A stretch of 44,181 nt of DNA from Gnetum montanum (lineage: Eukaryota; Streptophyta; Gnetopsida; Gnetales; Gnetaceae). The notes under the pieces were generated by a model. It did no database searches. It saw only the letters and a list, made by a program, of their open reading frames with translations, and was not told the origin of the DNA. A program made the position numbers and the translations under genes. The stretch lies in the NCBI GenBank assembly GCA_015680685.1, contig MNCI01005887.1, positions 168,036 to 212,216 on the forward strand, in the 5' to 3' direction. This document shows, piece after piece, positions 32,595-43,276 of this stretch (its first letter is position 1; every line of letters begins with the position of its first letter).

Positions 32595-32754
32595 ATAATG
32601 AGGTATTAGTCTAGTGGTAAGACTCTTGATTTGAAATCTCTTAAGTTATGGGTTTAATTCTAGTAAGTAATACTAAGTTATAAAGTTCTAATTGAGCTGT
32701 ATGTCTTGGGGATAAATATTATTAAAAAATGTTGTGGGTTTAAACATTTGCTCA
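32595..32754 (+). mobile_element. tRNA-derived SINE inserted in the RTE LINE
   Basis: 160 bp flanked by a 15-bp target duplication. The head is tRNA-like: A box around tagtctagtggtaagac and B box around gggtttaattcta, the internal RNA polymerase III promoter. The body has gagctgtatgtcttgggg. A second member with nearly the same head lies at 41795. The insertion splits the LINE codons at DK-L-RN. Confidence 0.75.
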
Positions 32755-32769
32755 ATAAATTACGTAATA
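32755..32769. repeat. SINE target duplication, right copy
   Basis: ataaattacgtaata, pairing with 32580-32594. Confidence 0.8.
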
Positions 32770-33289
32770 CAAACATTAGATGAAAGCTTGAATGGATTCT
32801 GTTTCAAATAAGCTATGTTAATGATGTCTTAGATAGTTTAGATAGTTTAGACATATGCAAAGAAGATTATATAATTAGTCTATTAAAAAGGTTATTCTAT
32901 TATTATTCTAGAAAAGCCATTGAAAGGAACACCAAAGAAGACAAGTGTAAAAATGATCTAATTTTTTTTTAAATAAATAAGAATCCAACTCTTCATAAAG
33001 GCAAATGCCAAAAAATAACTCATATAGCTCATCCCATATTATAGGAATAAGACTCTGAGGATGATGATCATGAATATGATAATGTCTATTGACGTTGCAC
33101 TTGTCCCATAATAGATTGAAATATTTGTATGTGTATTGGATTATTATTTTGTGTGTCACACCTATCCTGCAAAGGATTGTGGCATAGATTGTGTATGTAT
33201 ATTTGAATTTTTTATTTTTTGTTGCATTTATTTTGCAAGGGGTTGTCATGTAGTTTATTTATTGTTTTATTCTTTATTCAAAAATGTAT

Positions 33290-33358
33290 AAAATTCAAAA
33301 AAATATAACAAATTCCATTTTTTTGGATTAAGGCAAGGATGATGATGATGATGATGAG
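33290..33358 (+). repeat. Second RTE/SINE-like 3' tail with (GAT)n
   Basis: ttggattaaggcaaggatga followed by a GAT run resembles the tails at 17650-17690 and 33047-33080. It is probably a very short truncated copy. Confidence 0.45.
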
Positions 33359-33614
33359 AAAAATATTTAGTAGGGACCAACAATAAAAATACTAAAGTAA
33401 ATGGATTTTACTTTGTGCAACATAAAAATAAGAGGCCTACAACTATTGCTTTCAATTTTAAAACCCTAAAGGTATTTCATTTTCTTTCTACTTTTACTAT
33501 TGTTACAAATACTTTTTTATTGAATAATGCTTTTTGAATTATTAGTAACATGGATTATGAGACAAATGTTATGCTTAGAAAATCAAGGATGGGGTCTCCT
33601 ACCCCACATCTCAA

Positions 33615-34260
33615 TGTTAGTTTTATCATGGAATGTTTGGGGTCTTTTTGATAGGTCTCGGGTAGAGATTTCTAAGGAGTATCTTTCAAACCAACATTCA
33701 AATTTTCTTTTCTAACAAGAAATTAAGATTTTAGTTTATGATATTAGTTTTGTTGATAAATGCATTTTAAAAAATTGCATTGTTTTTTCTACTACTCATG
33801 AAGTTAATAAAAGAGGTGTTACTATTCTTGTTAATAAAAATTAGATTGGAAAAGTTTTGAATTTTGGTTTTGACAATCTTAGAAGAGTTATTTGGATTAT
33901 TTTTCATAGTGAAAAAGTTAACTTTGGACTTTGTAATATTTATATTTCTAATAATTTGAAAGATCAATCAAAGGTTTGGAAATATCTTCTATCTTTACCT
34001 AAAGTTTCTTAGATTATTAAAGGTAATTTCAATATGGTTGAAATTCATTTAGATAAACTTGGTGGTCTTTCTCCTAATATATCTTCTTAAGAAAAAATAA
34101 GATTGATGTAATTTCAAAGAAAAATATTTTTTTTCTATTGTTAGCTCTTTATTTTCATCTCATTCAAATGAGAAGCATTATACTTGGTGTAATTATCAAG
34201 AAGGAAATGATAGAATTTATTGTCAACTTGATAGATTTTACATTTCTAATGTTTTCTTTT
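33615..34260 (+). pseudogene. L1 ORF2 endonuclease domain remnant
   Basis: Starts LSWNVWGLFDRSRVEISKEY, the usual opening of plant L1 endonuclease (SWN.RGL). It continues with STTHEVNKRGVTILVNKN and IIKGNFNMVEIHLDKLGG (the GDFN motif read as GNFN) and KHYTWCNYQEGNDRIYCQLD. In a live element this domain nicks target DNA to prime reverse transcription. Confidence 0.75.
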
Positions 34261-34979
34261 AAAAGCTTGTAAGAAAAGTAGGAGTGCATATAGATGCTAC
34301 TATGTTAAATCATTTTCCTATTAGCATTTTCCTCTTTAGTATTAATTCTTCATCCTTTTGAAAGCATAAGGTTTTTTGTATGAATTTTAATATGTTCATA
34401 GGACCCAGTGGACAAAATATTTTGAAGTCTTTATGGACTATAGAAAAAAAAAAAAAAAAACCTACCGGTGATATTGGTTGGATTGATTGGTGATAATGAA
34501 TTACTTTTAGAGTCAAAAATTATGCTAGATGGTTTGGAAGGTAATTTGCTCAACATAAGCATCAATTTGAAGAAGATCTTGCAAAATCTATAAAGCAAAT
34601 GCAAATGCTTTTAGACCAAAACCCCTTTATTTTTAAAACTTAAGAAACCTTGGCTAAAGCTCGTTATGCTAAACAATGTTAAGATACTTTTGAAGCTAAA
34701 AGTGCTCTTACTAAAAGTTGCATGGGTTGACTAAAAATTAAAGATAAACTTTGTAAAGAATTCTTTAAATTTCTAAAAGGAAAGGATAAGCACATAAACT
34801 AGAATCACTTTATATAAATGATTCCATCATTAAAGATCCTAAGACCATTAATAGTTTTTTAGAAAATAATTTTTTTTCTATTTTTTTCTGAAATTTTTAG
34901 TAAGGAATCCTTCCAGGCCTGTATGCATATTTCTCATCTTATAAAAAAAGCACATCAAAGTATTCTTGAAGTAGAAATT

Positions 34980-36224
34980 ACAATGGAAGAAATCAAAGTA
35001 GTTGCTTTTAGTTTAACATATGGTAAAGATCCAAGTTTTGATGGTTTTCCTACTAGATTATTTAAGAATCATTAGGACATTGTTGGAGATGATCTCTTTC
35101 ATGTTTTCTAAAAAGCCATTAAGAAAGTTTCTTATGGTAAAAATATTAATAAAGGTGTGATTTGTCTTCTTCCTAACAATGGAGATATTCAACTTATTCG
35201 TAATTGGAGGCCTATTACTCTTCTTAACAATAGTTATAAAATTTTAGCTAAATGCATGGTTATTAAAGATATCATTAGGCCTAAATAGATTGATTTTTTT
35301 AAAAGTAGATATATTTTAAATAATGTTATTGTAGTTGGGAGGGAATGCTGTGGACTTTTGATACTAATCAAGATATTAATTTTATTAAGTTAGATTGTGT
35401 TAAAGCTTATGATAGGATTGAATGGAATTTCATTATTTCTTATCTTTATAAATTGAGATTTGGTGATTATTTTATTCCACTTGTTTGTACCTTAATGATG
35501 CTAATGCTTGAGTTCTACTAATTTTGAATTAAGTTCATTTTTTTCCTCTTCAACGATTAGTTCATCAAGGTTGTCCTCTAGCTCCCTATTTTTTATTAGT
35601 ATTGTTGCATAAATTTTTTTACATAATTTACATCATGATCTACAAAGGAATTTCATTAAGGGAATTTCAATTTATGATCAAGATACATAGTTGCTTAACA
35701 TGCACTTTGTAAATGATTCTTTTTTTATGATTAATAATTCTCTGCAACATATCAATACTCTTTTAACTAGAGTAAAGCAATATTGCATGTTATTTGGCTC
35801 TTGAATCAATTGACAAAAGTCTACTATTTATTATGATGATAATATTGATGAGTGGGTACTCTCAAGCCTTGAAAAATATTTTTAAAAGATTTTGACTTTA
35901 AGATTTTAGAAATACCTTTTTCTTTTGAGCCTAATCTTACTATTTTGTGGAGTTATGTGGTTGATAAAATTGAAAAGAAGCTTGATAAATGGAAACAGAA
36001 AAACTCATCCTTGTTAGAAAAGTTTTAGTTATTAAGTAAATGCTTTAATTAACTCAAGTTTATTGCTCCTATTTTTGGGCTCCTTCTAAATTTTCTTATG
36101 AGAGAGAATTATATTATCTGTCTTTTCCTTTGGTTTGCTAAGTAACATAGAAAAGGTTTTTTCTAAAGTTGCTTGAGATATTTGTATTGGTAGCAAGAAA
36201 GATGGAGGACTTGGCCTCATTAAT
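34980..36224 (+). pseudogene. L1 ORF2 reverse transcriptase remnant
   Basis: Reads MEEIKVVAFSLTYGKDPSFD, then NWRPITLLNNSYKILAKCMV, then KLDCVKAYDRIEWNFI. The catalytic FADD box is FVND at about 35705-35716, followed by QYCMLFGS and KSTIYYD. The segment DICIGSKKDGGLGLIN runs up to the insertion site at 36224. Gene order and motifs are those of plant L1 elements; the altered box and many stops show it is dead. Confidence 0.8.
36220..36224. repeat. Target site duplication, left of element 4
   Basis: ttaat, identical to 40110-40114. Confidence 0.9.
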
Positions 36225-37262
36225 TGGTGTAGGGATACCTATTTTGATCCCCTTGTTCTATCCTACATGAATGTTTTATAGGTTTCAGCCTTGAAGAAAA
36301 TGTGGACAAGTGTGTCATGTTAATATGTGTATTCTTGTGTTGTTTTTGTCGATGATGATTCTTGGATGTTTTGGCATGTTTTGAGGTGTTTTGGGCTCAT
36401 TTTGATGACTTTAGAGTTCCAGGGTCATGTGAACTTGTTTAAAGACATCTAAAGGTTACAAAAATCAAAACAAGCATTTTTGTACTTAACCTTGGCAAGT
36501 GAGACGTCCCACCAAAAATTGGGACATCCTAGGTGAGACATCATAACTATTCATGCAACATCTCAAGTGGGATGTTCCACTAGAACCTAAGATGTCTTGG
36601 GCCCAGATGAGATGTCCCAGAAAAATAGTAGATGTGTCAACTAAGAGCTAGGATTTCTTAGGAATGTCTTGGCAAGATTAGAGATGACCCATACAAATGG
36701 AAAACTTTCAAAAATGCTTGTTCAATTTAGCAAATAGTCAAAGTAAGATGGAAACAGTTGGGGAGAAGGTAAGAAGACTTGGAAAATATTGAAAGAACCT
36801 CAAGTTGAGTTAAGGAAAGGTTTCTAGGTTTCCTATCTTGTAGTTACTTATAAATATTGATGTAATTTACTATTATTGGTGTCAAAGGCCTAACCTAGAA
36901 CAAGAGTAAGATAAAGATATCTTGAGGGAGGAGAGCTTGTGCAAGGAAATTGAGTGAGAGGCAAGGAAGAGCACTTGACAGAGGTTGAGTGAATCTCTTA
37001 TAAGTAGCTTATCTTGATCTTGGACTCCATTATGAGTAATTGAGGATTGAGAGGAAACAAGTGTGACCTCTAAGATCCTTGGGAGAGTTATGAGTTGAGC
37101 TTGGTTGCTCATCTTTGATGTATTTTCTATGTATTTTAAGAAGTTTCTTAATATAAGAATGTTTTTCTCTATTTTATTATGTTCTTATTTTCTAAGCTAG
37201 ATCTACTTGGGAGTTATGGATTGGGTCCTATTGAGATTTATCATAGTGCAACCTCTACACTA
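36225..37262 (+). repeat. Element 4 5' LTR
   Basis: 1038 bp, TGGTGTAGGG to TACACTA (the final CA has become TA). It contains a degenerate array of gagatgtccca-type words at about 36498-36620, a TATA region ttataaatat at 36849-36858, and matches 39068-40109 throughout. Confidence 0.9.
36498..36640. repeat. Array of inverted GAYGTCCCA/GGGACATC words in U3 of element 4
   Basis: gagacgtcccacc, gggacatcc, gagacatc, gtgggatgttccac, agatgtcttggg and gagatgtccca follow one another in both orientations. The right LTR has eroded versions at about 39345-39480. They lie about 250 bp upstream of the TATA box, a position suited to enhancer elements. Confidence 0.65.
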
Positions 37263-37265
37263 GAT

Positions 37266-37277
37266 TGGTATCAAAGT
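37266..37277 (+). promoter_or_regulatory. Primer binding site for initiator tRNA-Met (element 4)
   Basis: TGGTATCAAAGT against the consensus TGGTATCAGAGC, three bases inside the 5' LTR. Confidence 0.8.
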
Positions 37278-37395
37278 GAAGGTTTGGAGGTTTTCACACT
37301 TCTATGTTGAATCTTGGTGTTTTCTTTAAATGAAAGGAACATTGTTATGGATATTTGTAAAATTGCTTTTGGATATTATTCTTGTTACTTTAGGT

Positions 37396-37975
37396 ATGAA
37401 TTTTAAGAAGAAGACAAATCAAGAGCTTGAATAAGAGCTTTAAGAGTTCAAGAACTTCTTTAAGAGTTTTGTGACTAAAATGCGAGACGTTATTCCTAAA
37501 ATAAATGTCCACAAGCACCAAGATTTTGTAGAAAATTTAGGAAGGGATATGGAGAAATTTAAGACTAACTTCGGGAATATTTTGAGAAGAATTGAGAGAA
37601 TATCCTATAGCCATCAAGAAGGGAAGGAAGATGAAGGGTCTAGTGAAGTAGAGATTAATGAGAAAGGGAGTTCTCAAGTATCTCTTATTGAGCAAAGAGT
37701 GCTCAAAACTCAAAGGTTTCAGGGGAGGAGGGGAACTGAGAGCTTCATTAAAGATACCAAGAGATCTTTAAAGTTAAATTGTGTATGCTACTAATCAAGG
37801 AGAGTTCCTACCTCATAAGTCATGGGAGGTGAAGGATCAAAGCCAAAAGAGTGACAAAGATCAAGGGACTCATTCAAGGAGGATCAAGGATAGCACTAGA
37901 AGGTATGATACTCATTCATTTTTGCAATTGTTCTATACCTCGTGGCAAGGGAAAGAAGACTCTAAGCCAAGTTGA
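37396..37975 (+). pseudogene. Element 4 frame A: charged coiled-coil protein, unknown
   Basis: From ATG at 37396 the frame reads MNFKKKTNQELE, stop, EL, stop, EFKNFFKSFV and so on, then VTKMRDVIPKINVHKHQDFV and MEKFKTNFGNILRRIERIS. This is a Lys/Glu-rich helical segment that may be a gag N-terminus. Both early stops are TAA and could derive from CAA. Near 37790 the sense passes into another frame (ATNQGEFLPHKSWEVKDQSQ) up to 37975. No zinc knuckle or capsid signature is visible, so no function is assigned. Confidence 0.5.
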
Positions 37976-38015
37976 GGCTATCTCATGGGAGAGAGGTGAG
38001 TCTTCTAGCTAAGGT

Positions 38016-39004
38016 ATGGGGAAGAATGATTACTTTTATGATGTTTTTGATGAATCTAATATTAAGACCATGGAGGAGAGTTTACCTTTTAAGTTGGTAC
38101 CTCCAAAGTGGAATGTAAAGCTTGTTTATGATTCCTTTGAAGAGGAGAAGCCATTGGAATTAGGAACTCCTATTTGGGATTTTGAATCCTTACACTTTGA
38201 TGAGATTGAACAGCCACATGTTGAAGATCAAGTTAAACCAAAGATGAATGGAAGAATCCATGAAGAGGTAGGTAAGGATGAGCTTTACCTTATTAATGGT
38301 AGTAGTGTCTCTCATGTTGAAGTTAGTGTGATGGATGCTAGTTTTTCACTTCAGCTTGGTAGTGAATTTTTCCATTGTGATGATGAGAATCATGGTCATT
38401 GTGGTGATTATGATGGGATAAGAGTCATGTTATGACTTTTGATGCCATTATTAGTAAGAGGAAAACTAATAATAGTAATTTGTTTGATGACGATGGCTAT
38501 TGGGATAGTCATTATGAGAAGGTCATTATCAATGTGAGTGAAGACATTGATAATGCTATGATTTTTGAGAATTTGGAGATGCTTGCTATTGATTATAGCA
38601 ATGATAAATTTATTTACTATGTTGATGGATTTGATTATCTTTGCTATAAAATGGTTAAGTAGCATGAAGGTAATCTACATGATGGTGCTAATGATGAAAG
38701 GAAGCTAAGTGGTACTCTTCTAATCACTAAGAAGAAGGTGAATAAGAGGAAAAAGAAGTAAAGAAAGGTTGTTGAATTAAGAAAGCCTAATCCTTATTCT
38801 TATTCTTTATTTGTTGTAGGTTTGAGTCATCATGGAAATGCAAGGAAAGAATTCCAAGAAAGATGTTTAGATGAAGGAATCATGGTGGACATGAGGACAA
38901 GCCTACATGAGCATAGGAAGCTCAAAACCAAAACCTCTAATGATACTCATTCTCATGTGTATAATGCATTGAGTCATGATTGTTGTGATGGCCTTGAGTT
39001 ATGA
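38016..39004 (+). pseudogene. Element 4 frame B: acidic protein, unknown
   Basis: 38016-38435 encodes an acidic protein with PFKLVPPKWNVKLVYDSFEE and LGTPIWDFESLHFDE. At 38432 a second frame begins (MTFDAIISKRKTNNSNLFDD), overlapping the first stop as ATGA, and continues with one stop at 38660-38662 to 39004. An old single frame with an indel is more likely than true overlapping genes. I recognise no domain. Confidence 0.5.
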
Positions 39005-39053
39005 GGGCATGGTACCTTCCAACTTGTGAAAGGTCATGAAGCATGACATTTTT

Positions 39054-39067
39054 AAGGGTGGAGGAGC
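39054..39067 (+). promoter_or_regulatory. Polypurine tract of element 4
   Basis: aagggtggaggagc immediately before the right LTR. Confidence 0.8.
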
Positions 39068-40109
39068 TAGTCTAGGAACACCTCTTTTGATCTCATTATT
39101 CTACCATACATGAATGTTTTGTAGGTTTTAGGCTTGAAGAAGACATGTACGAGTGTGTCCTATTAATGTATGTATTCTTGTGTTATTTTTGTTGATGATG
39201 AGTCCTAGATGTTTAGGCATGTTTTGGGGTGTTTTGGTCTCATTTTGATGAGTTTAGGGGGTTCCAGGGTCTATGGGGACTTGTTTGGAGGTATTAGGAG
39301 GTTCCAGATATCAAACCAACCATTTCTGTGCTTAGCCCTAGTAGGTGATACACCACAACAAAAACTAGGACATCCTAGGTAAGACATTTCAACTGTGCAT
39401 GCGACATCTCATGCAGAACATCCCACCAAAACCTAGAACATCTTGGGCCTAGATGAGACATCTTAGAAAAAAAACATCTCAATCGAGAGTTGGGTTTTCA
39501 TAGAAACATCTGGGCAAGATTAGAGATGACACATATGGATGAAGAAACTTCTGAAAAAACTTGTTACAATTTGGAAAATAGCCAAAGTAAGATGGTAATA
39601 AACAAGGAAAATGTGAGAAGACTTGGGAAGCATAGAAAGAACCTTAAGTTGAGTTGAGAAAAGGTTTATAGGTTTCTTATATTTCGGTTGCTTATAAATA
39701 TTAATGTAATTGACCATTATTGGTGTGGAGGGCCTAACCTAGATCAAGAGTAAGATAAAAAGCTATTGAGGAAAGAGAGCTTGTGCAAGGAAATTGAGTG
39801 AGAGGTAAGGGAGAGCATTTGAGATAGATTGAGGGAATCTCTTATAAGCAGCTTTTCTTAAGCTTAGGCACCATTGTGAGCAATTAAGGATTGAGAGGAT
39901 AAAAGTGTGGCCTCTAAGATCCTTGGGAGAGTTGTGAGTTGATCTTGGCTCCTAATCTTTGGTGTATTTTCTATGTATTTTAAGAATTTTCTTAATATAA
40001 GAATATTTTTCTCTATTCTATTATGATGTTCTTATTTTATAAGCTAGGTCTACTTGAATGTTGTGGATTGGGTCCTATTGGGATCTATCATGGTGCAACC
40101 CTTGCACCA
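39068..40109 (+). repeat. Element 4 3' LTR
   Basis: 1042 bp, TAGTCTAGGA (the start TG has become TA) to TTGCACCA, homologous to 36225-37262. TATA region cttataaata near 39691-39700. Confidence 0.9.
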
Positions 40110-40114
40110 TTAAT
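40110..40114. repeat. Target site duplication, right of element 4
   Basis: ttaat, identical to 36220-36224. Confidence 0.9.
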
Positions 40115-41110
40115 TGGTATAATCAGGATATTTCTCTTATAGCAAAATGGATTGCAAGGTGCATTAATGGAGATGATGTTTGAATGATCCTTTTAAGACA
40201 TAGACGTATGCAAGAAAAACATAAGAATGATAATAATTGACCTTTTAATAACTTTCTTTATTGGCTTCTTTTTCCTCAACCCATTTCTATTCTTAGTTCT
40301 TTAATTATTAAACAAATTTGAAATACATGATGGAGGCTTACTAAATAATAGAATTTCAATCATATTAAAATTTTAAAAGATATTCTTAAGTAAATTATCC
40401 CATGGTGGCTTTCTTTTAATGAAGGAGTTTTAGCTATTACTGCATCCAAATTGTGTACCACTTGGAGTATATTTGGTATCACTGTAGCTTCTTGTTTGCA
40501 TATGCATGATAGACAAATTACACAGAATGAAGCTTCTAGCCTTTATGGTTTGAATAGAAAGATAAAAAAGAATTAAAAAAATTAATTTTTAATCTTGAGA
40601 ATTTATTTAAAGTTAACAATAGTTTGCATTAAGCTTTTCCAGATTTTTTTTGAAAGGACAACATATATGTTTTTCATTTTAATTAGAAAGTTTCTTATGA
40701 GATTATTACAAAAAATTATTTTATTCAAATCAAATTTAATATAGCTTGGAAAATGCAATTATCATAACATGTTTGGATTAAAAAAAAAAGATATTTGGAA
40801 AGCTTCTACATTTCCTAAAATTCATCTTTTTTATAGTGTCTTATTCATTAAGGTCTTCCTATATATGGGAAATGTTTCTCCTATATATCCTCTCTGTAGA
40901 AGTGAATACTCATTTTCTTATATTTTTTTTGAGTGTCTTATTGCTTAGTATGATTGGAAATGGATATCTAGAATTTGTAATAGCTTTCAACCAAGCCTTA
41001 ATGAAGTCATTCTTGGTGAACACCCTACTTTTTCTATTTCATTTCTTTGCATTTGAAATTAACTTCAACCACTTGTTCTTTACTCTATTTGGAAGCTTCG
41101 GTGTATAATT
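40115..41110 (+). pseudogene. L1 ORF2 C-terminal remnant with zf-RVT-like domain
   Basis: Resumes the LINE protein directly after element 4: ISLIAKWIARCINGDDV, then MILLRHRRMQ. Near 40800-40960 it reads KASTFPKIHLFYSVL, then PLCRSEYSFSYIFFECLIA, the zf-RVT pattern (a C..C...H/S..F.C arrangement followed by a trailing W). Broken by stops. Confidence 0.65.
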
Positions 41111-41630
41111 ATTTTCTAGCAACAAGATCAGAACTATGATCTCTCTTTAGGTATCAAATACCAGATTCTCAAAGATGTCACTTTTTAGCTACAATTTTAA
41201 GTTAAAAAGCTCCTAATGAACACTGAACAATGAATTTTTTTCTATGATATTAATTTCCTTTTATTTTTGAGGTTCAAGTATGGTAAGTTTTTAGCTTTTT
41301 TTGCTATTTATTCTTTATCTTTGATTGATGTATTATTTTTTCTTAGAGAGAGTTTTCTCATTCTCTTTACAAGAAATATTTTAGTAAGAAGCCAAAACCT
41401 GTGAGGATACTTCTGAATAGGGGCGAGGCTTGATTCTTTTCTTAACCTAGAGGGAAGGTTTTTTAGGATTGGTTGTAAGTATGAAAACTTGAAAATGCAT
41501 CACCAAATCTATTGGGCTTTTCCTTTAGACTCTCCCTTCAATGACCTAATATACTTTGAATTTTTTAAATAATATGATTCTTTTTTGGAGTTTGACACCC
41601 CTAATATATATTTAAAAATATAGTTTTAGT
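41111..41630. other. Probable 3' region of the L1, no gene seen
   Basis: AT-rich, with broken fragments that may be the last LINE codons and 3' untranslated region. No clear poly-A tail or target duplication was found. Confidence 0.4.
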
Positions 41631-41634
41631 GATA

Positions 41635-41788
41635 GATGGCTCAAGTAGTTAACTCATTATTTTATTAGGTAAGACGTTGCTAATTTAAATCACATTTGAA
41701 GTATGACTATATTCCTTTATGATTCTTCTAAAATATCATGTTAGCTATATGTCTTGGGGTGTACTTATAGTCATTCTTTTGGATTATA
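41635..41788 (+). mobile_element. tRNA-like SINE, type A
   Basis: The head gatggctcaagtagttaact resembles an RNA polymerase III A box and taatttaaatcac a degenerate B box. The body has tagctatatgtcttgggg, the same 3' segment as the SINE at 32595-32754. No clear target duplication. Confidence 0.5.
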
Positions 41789-41794
41789 ATTAAT

Positions 41795-41920
41795 AATGAG
41801 ATGTTAGCCTTGTGGTAAGACTTGTGATTTGGAAGTTATGGGTTTGATTCTTTAGGTAGAGGGAGCATTGAGGGGGCAGGTGGGTAGGAGGGGGATGGTA
41901 GATAATAAAAAAATTTTAAA
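41795..41920 (+). mobile_element. tRNA-derived SINE, same family as 32595-32754
   Basis: aatgagatgttagccttgtg then gtaagacttgtgattt and gttatgggtttgattct parallel the head of the inserted SINE. The downstream part is G-rich and ends in an A-rich stretch, so the 3' body differs. Confidence 0.55.
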
Positions 41921-42279
41921 AACATAAAAAATTAGAGTACATCAGATCAAAAACATAGAAAAAAGAGTCTTAAAGAAAAATTTTATCAGTTTTTGAAATT
42001 CCTTTTCATGTTTTCATCTTTATAACTAATCCTAAAATACCTTCCCTCTAGAGTAAGAAAAGGATTAGGTCTTACTCTTGTTTAGAAGTGCACTAAAGGA
42101 TTTCTTGGAAATAGAAGAACACAACTCTTTTTAATGATAATGACAATATAAATAAAAATTAAGGAATAAATAGTAATAAAAGTTAATAACTTCCAGAACT
42201 TAAGCTTCCAAGAAAAAAAACTACATGAAAAAAATTAATTATTCAATTTTCATTAAAGAAAATGTTTTGGGTTCTAGCA

Positions 42280-42455
42280 CATCCCTTGAAATATAGGATT
42301 ATTACCCAAAGGTTCAATGCTCATCTTGCCAAGGTGGGGTCTTAGGAGGGTTGGTGGATGAGTAAAACCTTCATCTCTATAGAGTAGCTACACCCAGACT
42401 TAAACCTAGGTCTTACGACTTGAGGAATAAGTACTCTACCATCACTAAATCTTGC
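42280..42455 (-). mobile_element. tRNA-like SINE on the minus strand
   Basis: Read on the minus strand, gatggtagagtacttattcc and cctaggtttaagtctgg resemble A and B boxes with a tRNA-like spacing. About 120 bp of body follow toward 42290. Boundaries are approximate. Confidence 0.5.
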
Positions 42456-42505
42456 ATCACAACAGATCATAACAAGTTGCTTTTTCTACCATAAGAAAAA
42501 CTAGT

Positions 42506-43134
42506 TAATGAGTTATCATTTTGTTGGCTATGATATCATGTACGCGATATCGCAGCCTGTCTCCTCATCTATAAATAAGAGGTAGATAGATCTGATAGGC
42601 ATTTTTAGAGTTAGTGGTTAGAGTTGTTAGATTTAAGTTTTTTTTTACATCAGTTTCTCTCTCAACCCTTCTCTCCCAGTGTATGCCTACAGTGTGGTGA
42701 TTGTAATTGTATGACATCCTTATTCGAGTGTGACGTACTTGGACATGCACATGACTGGCAATTAAAATCGAGATTACTTCATCATTGCAACATTCACTTA
42801 GTCTAATTATTTATTTAGTTGTTATTTATTGCTTTCTTAGTTAATATCTCTTCATCCTAAACTCCTTTTAAACACGGAATAAGTATGACTTAATCACGAG
42901 CATTTAAGTGTGACTACTTGGTAACCATGTAGTGTACCTAGGATCTGTGCTTGGTAATCCTAATGGTAGTCATGCATGAGGTCCAAGATGTGTACAGATG
43001 ATTAAGGAACAGATGCTCATCGCACTTAGGCTAGTTAGATTCTCTCTTACCTCTCTCTCTCTTTCCTTCCTAGTTTAGTTAATATTATTTACCATCATAC
43101 CCAGGAGTAGCGTTAGCATAGGAACACATCATAC
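42506..43134 (+). repeat. Orphan LTR related to element 2, opposite orientation, truncated
   Basis: Reverse complement of the element 2 LTR: cgatatcgcag, then ctataaataagaggtag (TATA), then the gtattatttaccat-type segment, ending at aacacatcatac where the element 2 LTR would continue with acctcactc. It starts TAATGAG where TGATGAG is expected. GATATC at 42532 and 42546, 14 bp apart, precede the TATA box. No internal element sequence lies to its left. Confidence 0.85.
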
Positions 43135-43276
43135 TGAAACACCACAAAATTTCGAGTTTGGTACTTCCCCAACAAGAAGCAGGTCCCTGGGACCCACGAA
43201 CGACCACGGCTACATTTGGCATCGCACATTGCAACTCCTGGAATCAAAAGGCTTACTTTTCGCTAAGTGCAGTACC

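Larger units (their letters stand above)
31800..33090 (+). mobile_element. RTE-type LINE remnant, reverse transcriptase C-terminal half
   Basis: Broken frames match the plant RTE-clade reverse transcriptase: YQGFAIHLYLFVVVMDELTK, then VPWCALFANYIILVDIAQEN (FANY where FADD is catalytic), then DGEINKNIRNRIEVRWSKWK and SGTLCNERILMKLNKNFYR. After the SINE interruption come NTNIR, RKAIERNTKED, and the final NPTLHKGKCQK with a GATGAT-rich tail near 33056. The 5' part, including the endonuclease, is absent or unrecognisable. The catalytic Asp pair is lost, so it is dead. Confidence 0.75.
36225..40109 (+). mobile_element. Element 4: 3.9-kb non-autonomous LTR retrotransposon nested in the L1
   Basis: Left LTR 36225-37262 and right LTR 39068-40109, outer ends TGGTG and CACCA (perfect inverted repeats), target duplication TTAAT, primer site for initiator tRNA-Met, and a polypurine tract. 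The internal region is only 1.8 kb and encodes no protease, reverse transcriptase or integrase. It carries two or three broken frames for a charged protein of unknown family. LTR divergence is substantial (perhaps 15 percent by eye). It would need the machinery of another element. Confidence 0.9.
33530..41200 (+). mobile_element. L1-type LINE, interrupted by element 4
   Basis: ORF2 domains occur in order on the plus strand: AP endonuclease (about 33615-34250), reverse transcriptase (about 34980-36224), then, after the 3.9-kb insertion, the C-terminal part with a zf-RVT domain (40115 to about 41110). The protein joins cleanly across the insertion target (GLGLIN before, W after). Both ends of the LINE are uncertain; no clear poly-A tail or target duplication was found. 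Numerous stops and frameshifts make it inactive. Confidence 0.8.

Noticed and set aside
32600-32660. A functional tRNA gene
   Set aside because: The tRNA-like head has no proper acceptor stem or cloverleaf and is flanked by a SINE body and duplication.
38432-38435. Translational coupling by the ATGA overlap in element 4
   Set aside because: More simply an indel in one old frame of a dead element in a eukaryote.
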